Part shown: in pieces, positions 48,923 through 56,003 of the stretch
How the letters are laid out: every line of letters starts with the position of its first letter
How positions within the stretch are numbered: the stretch's first letter is position 1
Virus record (IMG/VR): IMGVR_UViG_3300020179_000039
Coordinates: 1 to 56,003 of that record
Length of the DNA stretch: 56,003 bases
Direction: 5' to 3' (one strand)
Origin: a virus
Program-made: the position numbers and the translations under genes
Notes under the pieces: model-generated
What the model was told of the DNA's origin: nothing
The model's input: the letters and a program-made list of their open reading frames with translations, nothing else
The model's database searches: none

Positions 48923-49897
48923 ATGGGAATTTTTGACAAGCGTATTGCTTTTAAGCCGTATGAGTATCCTGAAATTATAAAATACAGGGATGCAATTAAA
49001 CACAGTCGCTGGGACGTTGAAGAATTCAACTTTGACAGTGACGCCTATGATTTTAAACACAAGCTTTCTGACTCAGAAAAAGAAGCTATTAAAAGAACTC
49101 TTCTTGCTATTTCTCAGATTGAGATTAGCGTTAAGACTTTCTGGGCTAAGTTGGGTGAACACATCCCTAAACCAGAATTTAATTCTGTAGGTATTACGTT
49201 TGCTGAAAATGAAGTAGTTCACTCTGAAGCATATTCTAAGCTTCTTGAAGTACTTGGCTTTAACAGCGAATTTGATTTACTATTACAAAATCCTGTAATT
49301 GGTGGAAGGGTTGAATACCTAACAAAGTACTTAAAAAACAGCGGTGATAACGCAAAACAGGTTTATACCCTAAACCTAGCTTTGTTTTCAATGTTTATTG
49401 AGAATGTATCTCTATTTAGTCAGTTTGCTATTGTAAAGTCGTTTATTGAGAAAAAGAATCTTCTAAAAGAAGTAGATACAGTTATTGAAGCTACTATGAA
49501 AGAAGAAATCATTCATGCTCAACTAGGCATGCATGTCATTAATCTGATTAAAAAAGAGTATCCTGAATGGTTTGACCAAGATTTTTATGAAAAAATCTAT
49601 CGAGCATGCAAAAAAGCTTTTGATGCTGAGGTGAAAATCATTGACTGGATATTTGAAGAGGGTGAAATTGACACTGTATCTAAAAAAGCCGTAGTCGAGT
49701 TTATAAAAAATCGTTTTAACAACTCCCTTACTGCTATTGGAGGTGAGGAATTATTCGAAATAAACGAAACAGTATTATCTGAGCTTTACTGGATGGTTGA
49801 AGCTATTTACGGATATGTGCGTAATGATTTCTTTAACACACAAGGTACGAACTACACTAAGTTTCAAAAATCAATAACAAGTAAAGATTTATTTTAA
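48923..49897 (+). CDS. nrdB: Ribonucleotide reductase, class I small subunit
   Basis: This 324-residue subunit holds the diiron centre and tyrosyl radical. The iron-binding motifs are visible: E-x-x-H in AENEVVHSEAY (near residue 97), with the Tyr four residues after the His as in tyrosyl-radical enzymes, and EEIIHAQLG (near 195). The helix SQIEISVKTFWAKLG supplies the Glu before them. It works with the large subunit encoded two bases downstream to reduce ribonucleotides for phage DNA synthesis. Confidence 0.92.
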   Translation: MGIFDKRIAFKPYEYPEIIKYRDAIKHSRWDVEEFNFDSDAYDFKHKLSDSEKEAIKRTLLAISQIEISVKTFWAKLGEHIPKPEFNSVGITFAENEVVHSEAYSKLLEVLGFNSEFDLLLQNPVIGGRVEYLTKYLKNSGDNAKQVYTLNLALFSMFIENVSLFSQFAIVKSFIEKKNLLKEVDTVIEATMKEEIIHAQLGMHVINLIKKEYPEWFDQDFYEKIYRACKKAFDAEVKIIDWIFEEGEIDTVSKKAVVEFIKNRFNNSLTAIGGEELFEINETVLSELYWMVEAIYGYVRNDFFNTQGTNYTKFQKSITSKDLF

Positions 49898-49898
49898 T

Positions 49899-51545
49899 AT
49901 GGCAAAAATGGACTGGTATACTCCCTTAAGTGAGGAGTTTATGGGGAGAGGGTATTTTCACAATGATAGTACAATCTATGATCGAATTGACTCAATCGCT
50001 AAACTTGTAGGTGACACTTATAATAGTCAAGAACTTAGAGGTAAGGTAAAAGAATATATTGAGAATGGATATTATGTATTACCATCACCCGTATGGAGCA
50101 ATGCTGGAACTGGAAGAGGTTCCGGCATTTCATGCTTTAACACGCACGTCAGTGACAGCATTGAATCTATTATTAGAGGTAATGCTGAAGTAGGGATGCT
50201 TTGTAAAATCGGAGGCGGTACATCGGGGTACTTTGGTGATATTCGTCCTGCTGGTAGTAAGATTTCTACTGGAGGGGATACTTACGGTGCAGTACATTTT
50301 ATGCAAATGTTTGATACTACCAAAAATGTAATTTCTCAGAACAATGTTCGCAGAGGAGAATTTGCTGCTTACCTGGATATTACACACGGCGATATCAAAG
50401 ATTTCTTACGGATTAACGCGGAAGGTCATAAACTACAGCGTTTTCCTTTTGGTGTTTGTGTTACTGACAAATGGTTAGAAGACATGAAAGCTGGAGATAT
50501 TGACAAACGCGAGCTTTGGGCTATGGTTATTGACTCCAGAAACCGTACAGGATTTCCCTATATCTTTTACACAGATAACGTAAACAATAACACTGTAGAT
50601 GTCTATAAAGATACTGGTGCTAAAATCAATTCATCAAACATGTGTACAGAAATTCTGCTTCCTTCAACAGAAGAGGAATCCTTTGTATGTGACCTGGTTG
50701 GAATGAACCTGGTTAAATTTGATGAATGGAAAGATACCGATGCTGTCAGAGTTGCTGTATATATAGCAGATGCTGTATTGCAGGAGTTTATTGATAGATA
50801 TAAAGAAACACCATTTATATCTAGAGCAATACGCTTTGCTGAAAGACACCGTGCTATTGGTATCGGTGCTTCAGGATATCACTCTTATTTGCAAAGTCAT
50901 ATGATTGCATTTGAGTCCCTTCGTGCTAAGTTTTTGAATTCTCAGATTTTTCAGACGATTCAGAATCAAGCATGGGCTGCATCAAAAGAAATGGCAGAAC
51001 TTTACGGAGAACCTGAAGCACTAAAAGGTTATGGTAGAAGGCATACTACATTAACTGCTGTAGCACCGAATACATCTTCATCCTTTATTATGGGACAGCA
51101 ATCTCAATCTATTGAACCCTATACTTCTAATTACTATATCAAAAAGACAGCAAAAGTTAAACATGCAGTTAAAAACCCTTATTTAAAAAAACTTCTTGCT
51201 GAAAAAGGTAAAGACACAATGGATGTATGGGAATCTATTTTACAAAAAGCCGGTAGTGTTCAACACTTAAGCTTCTTGTCAGAAGAAGAGAAACTAGTCT
51301 TTAGAACCTTTATGGAAATTTCACAGATGGAAATTATTATACAAGCTTCACAAAGACAAAAGTTTATTGATCAAGGACAATCATTAAATTTGATGATCCA
51401 TCCTGCAACGCCTACACGGGACATTAATACTATTCTTTTAAAAGCTCACGAAATTGGTGTCAAGACTCTTTATTATCAACTGGGTCAAAACGCTGCTCAA
51501 GAGTTTGCAAGGGATATTTTAAGCTGTGAATCCTGTGCAGGATAA
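49899..51545 (+). CDS. nrdA: Ribonucleotide reductase, class I large subunit (short form)
   Basis: This 548-residue catalytic subunit has the active-site Cys in SGISCFN (near residue 77), the N-x-C-x-E motif in SNMCTEI (near 247), the paired radical-transfer tyrosines in LYYQLG (near 527) and the redox pair CESC at the C-terminus. The N-terminal ATP cone is absent, so dATP feedback through that domain is lost. It is shorter than the E. coli enzyme by about 200 residues. No glutaredoxin or thioredoxin gene is visible nearby. Confidence 0.92.
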   Translation: MAKMDWYTPLSEEFMGRGYFHNDSTIYDRIDSIAKLVGDTYNSQELRGKVKEYIENGYYVLPSPVWSNAGTGRGSGISCFNTHVSDSIESIIRGNAEVGMLCKIGGGTSGYFGDIRPAGSKISTGGDTYGAVHFMQMFDTTKNVISQNNVRRGEFAAYLDITHGDIKDFLRINAEGHKLQRFPFGVCVTDKWLEDMKAGDIDKRELWAMVIDSRNRTGFPYIFYTDNVNNNTVDVYKDTGAKINSSNMCTEILLPSTEEESFVCDLVGMNLVKFDEWKDTDAVRVAVYIADAVLQEFIDRYKETPFISRAIRFAERHRAIGIGASGYHSYLQSHMIAFESLRAKFLNSQIFQTIQNQAWAASKEMAELYGEPEALKGYGRRHTTLTAVAPNTSSSFIMGQQSQSIEPYTSNYYIKKTAKVKHAVKNPYLKKLLAEKGKDTMDVWESILQKAGSVQHLSFLSEEEKLVFRTFMEISQMEIIIQASQRQKFIDQGQSLNLMIHPATPTRDINTILLKAHEIGVKTLYYQLGQNAAQEFARDILSCESCAG

Positions 51546-51556
51546 TTTCATAAGAG

Positions 51557-51590
51557 CTTGAGGTTATGTTGTATAACCTCAAGTTTCTTT
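51557..51590 (+). terminator. Intrinsic terminator
   Basis: CTTGAGGTTAT/ATAACCTCAAG, 11 perfect pairs around GTTGT, then TTTCTTT. It ends the RNR operon. Confidence 0.85.
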
Positions 51591-51612
51591 AAAAAACTAA
51601 ATTTATATACCT

Positions 51613-52236
51613 ATGGTACTACAAGAAAAGTTATTTAATCATTTATTTAAATCGGGTATAACACCAAACGCATGGTGTGTACTATACTCAATCTATAAGA
51701 ATGTTTCTTATAGAGCGTACTTCCCAGATATGGCGGAGTATAGTAAATTAGTTGATGGACAATTCATTCGTCAAGTAGAAATTCGTGATGAAGACAATTT
51801 TGTTCAAGCAAGAAAGTTTGAGTTGACAGCAAAAGGTTTAGCTTTTGTAGAAGAAATGGAAAAAATACTGAGTGCAAAACTTAAAAAACAAGCGCTAAGT
51901 ACATCTCAAAAAGAAGAATGGGCACCAAAGATAACCGAGTACCGAAATAAGTTTCCTGCAGGAGGTCCACATAGGGGTAATCCTCGTGATGTTATGCAAA
52001 GATTTATATGGTTTTTTAGTGAGTATCCTGAGTTTAACTGGGATATTGTAATGAAAGCAACAGATCTTTATATGCATGAAGCATCAAACCACACATACTT
52101 AAAACAGTGTCAGTACTTTATCCAAAAAGCAGATTCACATAAAATTATTACATCTATTTTAGCTAATTACTGTCAACGTATACTTGATGGAGATGAAACT
52201 CCTGAGACACAGCAATTTGCTGTTACTGTATTTTGA
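51613..52236 (+). CDS. Unknown protein, possible winged-helix N-terminus
   Basis: In this 207-residue protein, the first ~80 residues (LFNHLFKSGITPNAWCVLYSI ... FVQARKFELTAKGLAFVEEME) read like a winged-helix domain with ELTAKG as the start of a helix after the wing. The C-terminal half has PRDVMQRFIWFFSEYPEFNWDIVMKATDLY. It stands between two terminators as a single gene and could be a regulator or a virion-associated protein. Confidence 0.6.
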   Translation: MVLQEKLFNHLFKSGITPNAWCVLYSIYKNVSYRAYFPDMAEYSKLVDGQFIRQVEIRDEDNFVQARKFELTAKGLAFVEEMEKILSAKLKKQALSTSQKEEWAPKITEYRNKFPAGGPHRGNPRDVMQRFIWFFSEYPEFNWDIVMKATDLYMHEASNHTYLKQCQYFIQKADSHKIITSILANYCQRILDGDETPETQQFAVTVF

Positions 52237-52265
52237 TGCCCATGTTTTGTTAGAATTAGTGGAAT

Positions 52266-52297
52266 AAAAAACCCCCCGGCTGCATCACCGAGGGGGT
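52266..52297. terminator. Convergent terminator
   Basis: ACCCCC-CGG/CCG-AGGGGGT hairpin around CTGCATCA. On the minus strand it is followed by a T-run, so it mainly ends the minus transcript from 52742, and it may also stop the plus gene. Confidence 0.8.
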
Positions 52298-52322
52298 CCA
52301 CTTACTAATACATCACTATAAA

Positions 52323-52742
52323 TCAACCAAACAACTTGAAAAGAACTGTAAAGTTCGATTCAGTTTCAATGTTTTTGAATTCATCTACGCTAAGTTTAAT
52401 ATGTTCAACTTCGCGTTCAGTTTTCATTAGTTCATCCATCTGTTTACGAAATTCAATAATGTTGGGATTAACTACACCATCAATTTCATTTTTAATCTCA
52501 AAAGATCCGTCTTCAGTTTCTGTTCCCAAAGACTTAATTAGTTCATTACGCTGTTCACCAATATACTTCTTATCTTCTTGTAGAGAAGTCAAGAGTTTAT
52601 TTAAGTGATACTTTGTGGCAATTGAAAGCTTGTGTTGGAGCAATCCTTTAGAAACAATTCCTGTTTCATTAGCAACGCCGCCAATTTCCGCTTCCAGGAA
52701 GAGAATCTCTTCCAGAGTTAGACTGGTTTTTACTGTTTCCAT
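52323..52742 (-). CDS. Unknown coiled-coil protein
   Basis: This 139-residue protein, starting METVKTSLTLEEILFLEAEI, is helical with charged heptads (LLTSLQEDKKYIGEQRNELIKSL and FRKQMDELMKTEREVEHIKL). An ATG 39 bases upstream is in frame but lies inside the promoter -7 element, so this later ATG is the true start. It is located beside tail genes. No family is recognised. Confidence 0.7.
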   Translation of the reverse strand: METVKTSLTLEEILFLEAEIGGVANETGIVSKGLLQHKLSIATKYHLNKLLTSLQEDKKYIGEQRNELIKSLGTETEDGSFEIKNEIDGVVNPNIIEFRKQMDELMKTEREVEHIKLSVDEFKNIETESNFTVLFKLFG

Positions 52743-52770
52743 ATACGTATTTTTGGATTTGTTAACTCTA

Positions 52771-52802
52771 CAAATATACAAGAGTTCTACAATTAAAACA
52801 AA
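52771..52802 (-). promoter_or_regulatory. Bacteroidota-type promoter
   Basis: On the minus strand TTTG (52802-52799), exactly 20 bases, then TATATTTG (52778-52771), followed by TAGAG. The start near 52764 lies about 22 bases before the ATG at 52742 and excludes the longer reading frame. Confidence 0.65.
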
Positions 52803-52813
52803 GAATTAGGGTA

Positions 52814-52951
52814 TTATCTGCCCTGACCCCTATAATTTTTTTCTTTGCGGTTGTGCTTATTAAAGCTCTTTGCATGCTTTCCTAGCTTACGCTTACCGAA
52901 AGTTACTTTAGCAGCCTTATTAGAACCGAGTAATCCTTTCTTTGCTGCCAT
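52814..52951 (-). CDS. Small, highly basic protein
   Basis: This 45-residue protein begins MAAKKGLLGSNKAAKVTFGK and continues with RKLGKHAKSFNKHNRKEKN. It is rich in Lys and Arg, with ATG start, TAA stop and codons (GCT, CGT, AAG, GGT) like those of highly expressed genes. It starts two bases after the stop of the gene at 52954, so it is probably co-translated with it. It may bind DNA or RNA, or be packaged with the genome. Confidence 0.65.
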   Translation of the reverse strand: MAAKKGLLGSNKAAKVTFGKRKLGKHAKSFNKHNRKEKNYRGQGR

Positions 52952-52953
52952 TT

Positions 52954-53469
52954 TTAGCAATCATCTACATTCTCTGCGCCAAAGATGCCTACGAGTTTCT
53001 CTTTAAGCTTAGAATAACCGAATTCAAAGATGTCAATTCCTTCAGCTCCAGAAAGATCCGGAACAGTTTTTTGAATACCTTCTTCAACATCTTTCTCTAC
53101 ATAAACAGTTTGAGTTCTTGTAACTGTCTGAGTTGTAGATTCACCACCCTCTTCTGAAGGAGGAAGGGTAATAGTTTCACTGATTTCCTGCTCTTCAGGA
53201 ACAGTGCGTTTTACAGTTTGTGTAACTGTAATCACTTTTGTCATAGGGACCATCAAGCTATCACCAATTTGTGCATTGCGGGCTACTGGACCAGCAATTC
53301 CTAAGGGTCCTGAAGCAGATACTTCTGTAGCGTCTTCTTCAGATTTAAAAAGCTGAATGCTGAAATATGCATTACCAATTTTATTAATTTGGTAAGACAT
53401 AATACGCACATAAGCTTCACTGGTAATACCCTGATCTGTACCAATTTGAGCTGTAATTTTAAGTGCCAT
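52954..53469 (-). CDS. Probable virion structural protein
   Basis: This 171-residue protein has an N-terminal sheet-rich domain (MALKITAQIGTDQGITSEAYVRI, then FSIQLFKSEED). A long polar T/V/E stretch (VTQTVKRTVPEEQEISETIT ... TQTVTRTQTVYVEKD) and an acidic helical end follow. The start MALKI and beta-rich opening resemble small phage tail or head-decoration proteins. It lies next to tail genes and has optimised codons. Confidence 0.6.
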   Translation of the reverse strand: MALKITAQIGTDQGITSEAYVRIMSYQINKIGNAYFSIQLFKSEEDATEVSASGPLGIAGPVARNAQIGDSLMVPMTKVITVTQTVKRTVPEEQEISETITLPPSEEGGESTTQTVTRTQTVYVEKDVEEGIQKTVPDLSGAEGIDIFEFGYSKLKEKLVGIFGAENVDDC

Positions 53470-53544
53470 TTTTATATAAGTTTTTAGGTAAGTTCTACAT
53501 TTATAATATACAAAATTTTATTAAACTCTCCAAGTTTAAATATT

Positions 53545-54159
53545 TTATTCAAAACCACCGACTTCTCCATCACAACCACAAGTAGGATGATTAGGATAAT
53601 TTACTCTGTATGTACCACAAGTACCATCATTATATATTTCAAAGTAATCACATCCTTCGCAGCCTGAAGTAACAAATGTATCAGATCCAGGACAAGTGGT
53701 AACTGAGCGAATACTACTATATGCACTATACTGACCTGATGACGCACATCTAATTCTAACTCTGAAAAGATAAGTTGTAGATGGTGCTAAGTTGTACACA
53801 TATTTGGTTGATACACAACCGACGTTACCTTCTTGAGTCCAGGTTTGACCTCCATTTGAGCTATAAAATACCTCCATTATGTCACAGTTAGCGTATTGAA
53901 TATAAAGAATAGCTGAAGTACTGGTTCTGTCAGACCCTGTAATGACTGGTGCATTACATGCTGCTGCATTATGATTATAACAATGCCACTCACTCATAGC
54001 TGCCGGATTAGACGCATTAGGTCTAGAAGCACTATTCTGATTAATAGCACCATAGTCCCCATTTTCAGCAGCATCAAGGGATATAGTAGCAGAAGCTGAA
54101 CGATTAAGTTCAGTATTTATCTGCGACATTGCTATTTGACCAGAACAAGGTAGTGCCAT
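53545..54159 (-). CDS. Fibronectin type III-like virion protein
   Basis: In this 204-residue protein, residues 1-60 (MALPCSGQIAMSQINTELN ... AMSEWHCYNH) are a conserved phage tail-associated opening. About 68-155 form a fibronectin type III domain: NAPVITGSDRTSTSAILYI, then YVYNLAPSTTYLFRVRIRCA and a final VTTCPG strand. A Cys-rich C-terminus (GCEGCDYFEIYNDGTCGTY) may be disulphide-linked or metal-bound. It probably decorates the tail and helps contact the host surface. It lies two bases downstream of the tail-fibre gene. Confidence 0.75.
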   Translation of the reverse strand: MALPCSGQIAMSQINTELNRSASATISLDAAENGDYGAINQNSASRPNASNPAAMSEWHCYNHNAAACNAPVITGSDRTSTSAILYIQYANCDIMEVFYSSNGGQTWTQEGNVGCVSTKYVYNLAPSTTYLFRVRIRCASSGQYSAYSSIRSVTTCPGSDTFVTSGCEGCDYFEIYNDGTCGTYRVNYPNHPTCGCDGEVGGFE

Positions 54160-54161
54160 TT

Positions 54162-56003
54162 TTATGCAAGCTTAGCTTTAAGTTCTTCAATTTGTTTCTG
54201 TTGCTCTTTGATAGCTTCAATGAGAACACCCACTATGTTACCATATTTTACACCATATTCATCAACATCAGCAGCATATGTTACAGCTTCAGGTAATACT
54301 TCGTTCATTTCCTGAGCAATTACACCAACCTGTCTACCTTTATGAGCTTCATCAATTTTGGTATAGAAAACACCACGCATATCTTTAACCTTTGATAATG
54401 CGTCTTCAATCGTAATAATGTCAGTTTTCTTTCTCTTATCAGAAAAAGCTACAATATCTCCTGTTGCATAAATTGCACCTGTTACATAAAGTTTATAACT
54501 ACTTGATGTAGTAGATTCACCTATACCTAAGCTTCTGTTTCCTGTGTGCCAATACCATCCCCAGCCATAATTATTATCATGCAAACCAAGATCAGTACCC
54601 ACTCTACCCATAATGACAAACTGCGACCCAATCCCGTAACCACTCCAACCATTTCTACCAGTTCCATAAGTTGCAACGTTACCGTATGAATTACCTTCAC
54701 ATTCAGGTGCTCTTAATCCATAACCGTAACTTTGAAAATATAGTCCAGTACATCCGTTTGCTCTAAACCAGTCATTTGTGTAAATTCCATTAAATGTAGG
54801 AGCATCCGAAGTTCTAACATACTGATTCATGTTAGAAGGATATGGATGGCTGTTTGAAGTTAAAACATTATACCAACCATTCCAGTTATTATTACCATAC
54901 CACCCATATCTATGTAGTATATTTCCTTGATAGAAATAGAATTGGTCTTGCTGGTGTCCACTTAAACCATACATATCTACTATAGTTCCATAACCACTAG
55001 GTGCTCCTCCTTGAGTATAGTTGTCCCATATACTAATAGACATTGGAGTTGTTACAGTATGTGAACCCCAACCAAAATCCCATTCTTGATAATCAGATTG
55101 TATTTTTTTAGAAACATTTGCTGTTGTAGCAGTAGTAGCAGTAGTAGCATTACCTGATATATTGAAATGACCTGTACCACTTGTAAATCTACCTACCCAT
55201 CCTACACCTTCTCTGTGGAATCCAAACTCACCCTCATTCATCATAAGGGTTATACCTGTGCCTTCACCAAAATGTAACCCCCTCCATCCGTTTCTTTCTC
55301 CTATAATTTTCCACGCTCCATAGCTATTGTTATTAGGATAAAGGTGAGCACCATTTGTACCAGAATAAAAACCGTAATGCCCGTCAAGTCTTACCCATGA
55401 ATTAAATACCCCGTAGTTAGAACCACCCTGTTGTATTTCAAATCCATTTGCTAAACGTAAAGTGGTAAATAATGAAATTGGAGAGTTTGTTGTAAAGTTT
55501 AAATAAGATCCATCCCAATACCATCCTCTTCTACTTGACCATGTATTACTACCATCCATAGACCAGTATCCGTTATTTTCTCCTGCTACATACGCACCAT
55601 CAATAAGAATACCCATTTGACCAGCATTAGGAAGTCCATCACCAAATACAATCTCACCACCACTCACACTATATCCATTCCAACGATAACCCGGTAATCC
55701 TGATCCATACCAACCACCACCAGAAGGAATTGTATATGAACCTATATTACCACTGTGTATCATCTCCACCCAACTTCTTATATTGGGCCATGCACTTCTC
55801 CAGAAGAATCTGTTGTTTGCTTCACCTGCACACGCCATCTGGAAACCATATGCTTGGGAGCTATTTTGAAAATTATAATGTAATCCTTGTAATCCTACGT
55901 AGTGAGAAGACCCACCAGGAGCATTACCTGGAGAACTCCATGTATCAATATATCCAGAACCCCAGTTAGAGAAAATAGTATTAAAGTCTGTTGTCCCCCA
56001 ACC
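54162..56003 (-). CDS. Tail fibre with C-terminal S74 chaperone (partial)
   Basis: The frame is open to the right edge with no upstream stop (613 visible residues), so the true start is outside. A methionine at 55838 is internal. The body is rich in G, Y, W, N and S with repeated W-x-G and NGYW/GW elements, typical of beta-helical fibres. The last ~105 residues are an intramolecular chaperone of peptidase family S74: AFSDKRKKTDI marks the self-cleavage site, followed by GVIAQEMNEVLPEAV and a terminal coiled coil (EAIKEQQKQIEELKAKLA). It would form the trimeric receptor-binding fibre. Confidence 0.88.
   Translation of the reverse strand, partial: GWGTTDFNTIFSNWGSGYIDTWSSPGNAPGGSSHYVGLQGLHYNFQNSSQAYGFQMACAGEANNRFFWRSAWPNIRSWVEMIHSGNIGSYTIPSGGGWYGSGLPGYRWNGYSVSGGEIVFGDGLPNAGQMGILIDGAYVAGENNGYWSMDGSNTWSSRRGWYWDGSYLNFTTNSPISLFTTLRLANGFEIQQGGSNYGVFNSWVRLDGHYGFYSGTNGAHLYPNNNSYGAWKIIGERNGWRGLHFGEGTGITLMMNEGEFGFHREGVGWVGRFTSGTGHFNISGNATTATTATTANVSKKIQSDYQEWDFGWGSHTVTTPMSISIWDNYTQGGAPSGYGTIVDMYGLSGHQQDQFYFYQGNILHRYGWYGNNNWNGWYNVLTSNSHPYPSNMNQYVRTSDAPTFNGIYTNDWFRANGCTGLYFQSYGYGLRAPECEGNSYGNVATYGTGRNGWSGYGIGSQFVIMGRVGTDLGLHDNNYGWGWYWHTGNRSLGIGESTTSSSYKLYVTGAIYATGDIVAFSDKRKKTDIITIEDALSKVKDMRGVFYTKIDEAHKGRQVGVIAQEMNEVLPEAVTYAADVDEYGVKYGNIVGVLIEAIKEQQKQIEELKAKLA

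Overview
The window is one segment of a tailed double-stranded DNA phage genome, most likely a crAss-like phage (order Crassvirales) of a Bacteroidota host. Four observations support this. The leftward block carries the order typical of that group: capsid protein, scaffold-like protein, very long portal, large terminase, and further left-facing genes that include an IHF/HU-like protein. The rightward block has family B DNA polymerase, TOPRIM primase, DnaB-like helicase, SF2 helicase, uracil-DNA glycosylase and dUTPase. Several promoters match the Bacteroidota form (TTTG, about 20 bases, TAnnTTTG) rather than the E. coli form. Shine-Dalgarno sites are scarce and genes are packed with ATGA or few-base overlaps. 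TAA, TAG and TGA all end genes, so no stop-codon reassignment is visible. No integrase, transposon, CRISPR array or rRNA was seen, and no giant virion RNA polymerase lies in this segment.

Layout. (1) 1-11504, minus strand: capsid (cut by the window edge), acidic scaffold-like protein, portal, terminase, small membrane proteins, a PD-(D/E)XK nuclease, a zinc-ribbon protein and an IHF-like protein. An RNA and protein-quality module follows: a complete tmRNA, a structured RNA stretch, an initiator-like tRNA-Met, a GroES-like co-chaperonin and tRNA-Thr. (2) 11504-11611: divergent promoter region. (3) 11611-14241, plus: PRTase-like, zinc-finger and PhoH-like proteins; then a short minus island with a peptidase-like protein and tRNA-Arg. 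(4) 14893-18101: a region rich in non-coding structure. It holds a parS-like palindrome, two paralogous and probably highly expressed genes bracketed by strong hairpins, a branched RNA candidate, a tRNA-like acceptor/T-arm pair around a 153-base insert, and a three-copy palindrome array. (5) 18102-34776: many small accessory genes, a MoxR-type ATPase plus VWA pair, a radical SAM protein, dUTPase, an HNH protein and the SF2 helicase. (6) 35169-46683: the replication, recombination and nucleotide module. (7) 46732-48579, minus: lysis cassette. (8) 48923-52236, plus: class I ribonucleotide reductase. (9) 52323-56003, minus: small structural proteins, a fibronectin-III-like protein and a tail fibre ending in an S74 chaperone, which runs off the right edge.

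How the parts fit. Ribonucleotide reductase, a dNMP kinase and dUTPase would supply dNTPs and keep uracil low, with UDG removing uracil. Primase, DnaB-like helicase and PolB would replicate the genome. A Sak4-like ATPase, an SSB-like protein, a RecE-like exonuclease and a RusA-like resolvase form a recombination set. The tmRNA, initiator-like tRNA, other tRNAs and GroES-like protein suggest that the phage supports translation and protein folding late in infection. All assignments come from reading motifs and context by eye; no search was run.
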